Of a DNA stretch of 16,292 bases, positions 13,424 through 16,292 are shown one piece after another. Within the stretch, counting starts at the first letter, position 1, and each line of letters opens with the position of its first letter. The notes under the pieces are model-generated. The model was not told the origin of the DNA. It saw only the letters and a list, made by a program, of their open reading frames with translations, and searched no databases. The stretch comes from Candidatus Sulfotelmatobacter sp. (GTDB lineage Bacteria; Acidobacteriota; Terriglobia; Terriglobales; SbA1): assembly GCA_030151135.1 (NCBI GenBank), contig JASLEQ010000208.1:1-16292 (forward strand), in the 5' to 3' direction. The position numbers were made by a program, and so were the translations under genes.

Positions 13424-15133
13424 ATGAAATCCACCCGATTGTTACTTACGAACGCCCTGGCGCTGGCAACCTTGTCAGCCGGCCTGTGGGCCCAAACCCA
13501 GAGTGCGGCGAACTCAGCTCCGCCTAATCCTGCGGAGACGGCGAGCGCCTCACCCGCTCCCCAACCGCCGGTTACGGCCGCGGATATCCAAGCACTCAAA
13601 GACGCCCTCGCGGCGCAGCAGCAGCAGATTGAGGCTTTGAAAAACCAGTTGCAGCTGAGAAATGAAGCCAAAGCTTCCGTCGCCGCACCGGCGATAACGC
13701 CGACGCCCGCTCAGCCGGTTACTCTGGCCTCGGCGGATATTGCTCCGGATCCATCGACCGCTTCATCGGCCCCTCAGGCATCACAGGGACCCAACAATGC
13801 GGCGAGCGGACCCGCTCCCCAAAATGTCCAGGCTGGCAGTTCCGACGAAAGGATTCGGAACCTGGAACGTCAGATCAAAGGATTAGGACCGATCTCGTTC
13901 AGCGGCGATATTCGACTGCGGGGAGAACCTTTCTTCGGAGGACCTGACGATCAATCGCAAGACCGCGCTCGGGCCCGTGTACGTGTTCGCTTTAATGCAC
14001 TCGCGGACCTTGGCTCGCAATTCCGGGCCGGTATCACACTGGCGAGCGGCGATGTGAATGACCCGACAAGTACGAACCAGACCCTGACCGGCTTTTACTC
14101 TAGGAAAGCGGTGGCACTGGACCAGGCGTTCCTGGAATTCCGGCCAGACCAGTTCAAGGCACTCACTCTCGTCGGCGGCAAATTCCGCTATCCGTGGTTC
14201 AACACCGAGCTTACGTGGGACAAGGATCTGAATCCTGAGGGGGCGGCAGAGACTCTCGGCTTCAAACTTGATACGCCAGTCCTCAAGCGGATTGCGCTGG
14301 TCGGATTCCAGTTGCCGTTTGCCGAGGTTGCTGGAACCGCATCCACGGACAAGCGCATTACGCAACAGATTACGTACGGTGGACAGCTGCAGACGGCGTG
14401 GCAGTTGGCTCCGCATGTGACCCTCAGCGCCTATTCCGGATTCTATGATTTTCGAGGAGCGGATTCCGTGGCGTATGCGCTGGCCAAGGCAAGCAGCAAA
14501 AATCCGCAAACCCCTCTGACAGGGCTCCTGCCACTCGCATCCGGCAATCCGGTGCAGGATTCCACATACACAACCACCGCAACCACGATCATCAGTATTG
14601 GCGGGACTAACTATCCCACTGGAGTTTCGACGGTCTCGAACGCCCAGTTCGCGTCGAAATTCGATTTATTTGACAACATCGCCAAACTCGATATCGACAG
14701 CGGCCATCCGAGGCTACCGATATCATTCGTCGGGGATTATGTGCAGAACATGGAAGCATGCGGAAACCTGGCGAATATTGTTGCGGCTCCGACCAACACT
14801 TCGACCGCTACATACAAGCAGACAGTGAACGCTCCATGCAAATCGAACCAACGCAGGGGATACTGGGCTGAGGGTCGCGTGGGACGTTTGCAGGAGAAAG
14901 GTGACGTTCAATTCGGCTATACGCACATTTACATCGAGCGTGAAGCCGTGCTGGGCAACTTCAATTACAGCGACATCCGGCAGGGCACCAACGTTACGCA
15001 ACATCGCTTTGATGTGTTCTACCAATTCGATCGCAGCGTGCAGTTGGGCTTCACCGCTCTGGTTGGTCGTCCGCTAGCGACGACCGAGCCGTGGCTCACT
15101 CGGTTGCAGTTCGATAGCATTTACATCTTCTGA
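13424..15133 (+). CDS. Outer-membrane porin with periplasmic coiled-coil neck
   Basis: From the ATG at 13424 (AAGGAGAGG, 11 bases of spacing) the product has 569 residues. The frame is open to 13292, but that extension lacks a ribosome-binding site and precedes the signal peptide (residues 1-23, ending LWAQ). Residues 25-140 are Ala/Pro/Gln/Ser-rich and include a short coiled coil (about 52-80, ALKDALAAQQQQIEALKNQL). A second helix, DERIRNLERQIKGLG, leads into a beta-barrel starting at about 156 (ISFSGDIRLRGEPFF). Alternating hydrophobic strands fill the rest, and the chain ends in LQFDSIYIF with a terminal Phe, the usual BAM targeting signal. Two cysteines in a late loop (ACGN and APCKS) could pair. 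It resembles the putative porins of Acidobacteria and Planctomycetes. Placed after the importer, it may carry the same anion across the outer membrane. Confidence 0.85.
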   Translation: MKSTRLLLTNALALATLSAGLWAQTQSAANSAPPNPAETASASPAPQPPVTAADIQALKDALAAQQQQIEALKNQLQLRNEAKASVAAPAITPTPAQPVTLASADIAPDPSTASSAPQASQGPNNAASGPAPQNVQAGSSDERIRNLERQIKGLGPISFSGDIRLRGEPFFGGPDDQSQDRARARVRVRFNALADLGSQFRAGITLASGDVNDPTSTNQTLTGFYSRKAVALDQAFLEFRPDQFKALTLVGGKFRYPWFNTELTWDKDLNPEGAAETLGFKLDTPVLKRIALVGFQLPFAEVAGTASTDKRITQQITYGGQLQTAWQLAPHVTLSAYSGFYDFRGADSVAYALAKASSKNPQTPLTGLLPLASGNPVQDSTYTTTATTIISIGGTNYPTGVSTVSNAQFASKFDLFDNIAKLDIDSGHPRLPISFVGDYVQNMEACGNLANIVAAPTNTSTATYKQTVNAPCKSNQRRGYWAEGRVGRLQEKGDVQFGYTHIYIEREAVLGNFNYSDIRQGTNVTQHRFDVFYQFDRSVQLGFTALVGRPLATTEPWLTRLQFDSIYIF

Positions 15134-15146
15134 CGGTTGTCGATTT

Positions 15147-15164
15147 CTGAAGCTCCGGCTTCAG
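15147..15164 (+). terminator. Hairpin with UNCG-type tetraloop after the porin gene
   Basis: CTGAAGC and GCTTCAG form a perfect 7-bp stem closed by C-G around TCCG, which in RNA is a stable UNCG tetraloop. It starts 13 bases after the porin stop. No T-run follows directly; the nearest is TTTT at 15182-15185. It may be a 3'-end stabiliser or a weak terminator. Confidence 0.5.
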
Positions 15165-15171
15165 ACGGGCT

Positions 15172-15210
15172 GCCGGTCCGGTTTTGGCTTCTCTCCTTTG
15201 CCGGGCCGGC
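15172..15210 (+). terminator. Second, GC-rich 10-bp hairpin before the sulfite oxidase gene
   Basis: GCCGGTCCGG (15172-15181) pairs with CCGGGCCGGC (15201-15210) over 10 bp with one G-U pair and a 19-base pyrimidine-rich loop. No T-tract follows, so intrinsic termination is uncertain. It separates the porin from the oxidase transcript. Confidence 0.4.
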
Positions 15211-15251
15211 GGTTAGATATCCATCGTAGAATCGTGCCTAGAATTTACTTT

Positions 15252-16292
15252 ATGAACTCCAGACGAACTTTTCTGAAAACTTTGCCCGCATTCGTGAGTC
15301 TCGCTAGCCTTCCGAAATGGGCCCAAGCGGACAGCGGAGGGAATACCATTTCCATCCCGGGCGAAGACGGGATGATTGTGCGCTCCGCCCGCTTCTTCGA
15401 TCTCGAAACTCCGGTGGACTACCTGAACACGTGGCTGACGCCGGTCCCTCACTTTTTTGTTCGCAATCACATGCACGAGCCTATCGAACTGGATGCGGGC
15501 ACATGGCATTTGTCGATTGGCGGAGAAGTTGAGAAGCCGCTGACGCTTTCTCTCAAGGATCTATCCAAATTCGACACGCATTCGGTCGTGAACACGCTGG
15601 AGTGCGCTGGGAATGGGCGCGGGTTCCAGCGTCCACAGGTGCCGGGAATCCAGTGGGGCAAAGGAGCCGTCAGCACGGCGAAATTTTCCGGACCCCGGCT
15701 GCGCGATGTTCTCGAAAAAGCGGGCGTTAAGCCTTCCGGTAAACATGTAATGTTTCGTGGCCTTGACGAAGTGCCGGGTAAAGTCCCGCCATTCATCCGT
15801 AGCATCCCGATCGAGAAGGCCATTGACTCGGACACCCTGCTTGCGACTCACATGAATGGTGCGGTATTGACGAAGCATCATGGCTTCCCTGCCCGAGCGC
15901 TTGTTCCTGGCTGGATAGGAGCGGCGTCGTGCAAGTGGATTACAGAGATCAAAATTTTGGATTCGGAATTTGTTGGTAACTTTATGAGCCCAGGATACCG
16001 GCTACCCAATCAGCCGGTGAAACCCGGCGAAGCGGTAAAACCGGAGGACACGCATCCGGTCACAGGATTGAGCGTGAAATCGGTGATTGTCGGTCCGTTG
16101 GATGGATCGCAAGTGAAGCCGGGGCAGATCGCGGTCCATGGCGCGGCTTGGGCCGGTGAAGCGAACATTGTGAAGGTCGAAGTTTCGACAGATGGCGGCG
16201 CGACGTGGAAAATGGCGACGCTCGGGCATGAGCAAGCTCGATATACCTGGCGCTTATGGCGGCATGAGTTCACCGCTAAATCCGGCGATCAC
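15252..16292 (+). CDS. Sulfite oxidase-family molybdopterin enzyme (SorA/SoxC-like), 3' end cut by window edge
   Basis: From the ATG at 15252 the frame is open for 347 codons to the right edge. The N-terminus has a Tat-type signal (SRRTFLK then LPAFVSLASL, ending WAQA), as expected for a molybdenum enzyme exported folded. The oxidoreductase molybdopterin domain runs from about 60 to 235: PHFFVRNHMHEP, then TLECAGNGR with C118 as the Mo ligand, and HHGFPARALVPGWIGAASCKWI. The dimerisation domain (Mo-co_dimer) begins at about 265 and includes VEVSTDGGATWK. Known members oxidise sulfite to sulfate and pass electrons to cytochrome c; MsrP- or nitrate-reductase-like members also exist. There is no strong Shine-Dalgarno sequence. 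An in-frame GTG at 15234 could add six residues, and TAGAAT at 15239-15244 would permit a leaderless mRNA. The sulfonate-type importer nearby fits sulfite as substrate. Confidence 0.9.
   Translation, partial: MNSRRTFLKTLPAFVSLASLPKWAQADSGGNTISIPGEDGMIVRSARFFDLETPVDYLNTWLTPVPHFFVRNHMHEPIELDAGTWHLSIGGEVEKPLTLSLKDLSKFDTHSVVNTLECAGNGRGFQRPQVPGIQWGKGAVSTAKFSGPRLRDVLEKAGVKPSGKHVMFRGLDEVPGKVPPFIRSIPIEKAIDSDTLLATHMNGAVLTKHHGFPARALVPGWIGAASCKWITEIKILDSEFVGNFMSPGYRLPNQPVKPGEAVKPEDTHPVTGLSVKSVIVGPLDGSQVKPGQIAVHGAAWAGEANIVKVEVSTDGGATWKMATLGHEQARYTWRLWRHEFTAKSGDH

Overview
The window looks like chromosomal DNA of a Gram-negative soil-type bacterium, most likely an acidobacterium (Terriglobia/Koribacter-like). 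That assignment is inferred from the moderately high G+C content, many exported proteins with short Ala-Gln cleavage sites, a serine hydrolase with a C-terminal DUF3471-type domain, and an outer-membrane porin with an Ala/Pro/Gln-rich neck. It was not tested against any database. I saw no rRNA, tRNA, CRISPR array, insertion sequence or phage gene.

Left part (1-3.8 kb): a truncated, exported tandem-VOC protein and an SRPBCC-domain protein lie on the minus strand. Two small uncharacterised plus-strand ORFs follow (98 and 54 aa, the second too short for usual ORF cut-offs). Next comes an exported penicillin-binding-protein-like serine hydrolase and, 47 bases later, an APC-family amino acid permease.

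Middle part (5.3-9.7 kb): two minus-strand genes converge on the permease. The upstream one encodes an exported alpha-amino-acid ester hydrolase (AEH, CocE/NonD superfamily) in which the full catalytic triad and carboxylate cluster can be read. The downstream one encodes an exported protein of unknown function with a six-cysteine cluster. A PP2C-type protein phosphatase is transcribed divergently from the AEH gene.

Right part (9.7-16.3 kb): this is the most coherent unit. It runs: a cysteine-free Rrf2-family regulator; a three-gene SsuA/SsuB/SsuC-like ABC importer; a porin behind its own operator-like promoter region; and a molybdenum sulfite-oxidase-family enzyme cut by the right edge. The regulator and three importer genes overlap by 4 to 8 bases and so read as one translationally coupled operon. 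I infer a sulfur-responsive unit: the porin admits an organosulfur anion, the ABC system imports it, and the oxidase handles sulfite. No desulfonating monooxygenase is visible in the window. The noncoding gaps carry palindromes, repeated TTGCAA words and hairpins that may be the regulatory layer.
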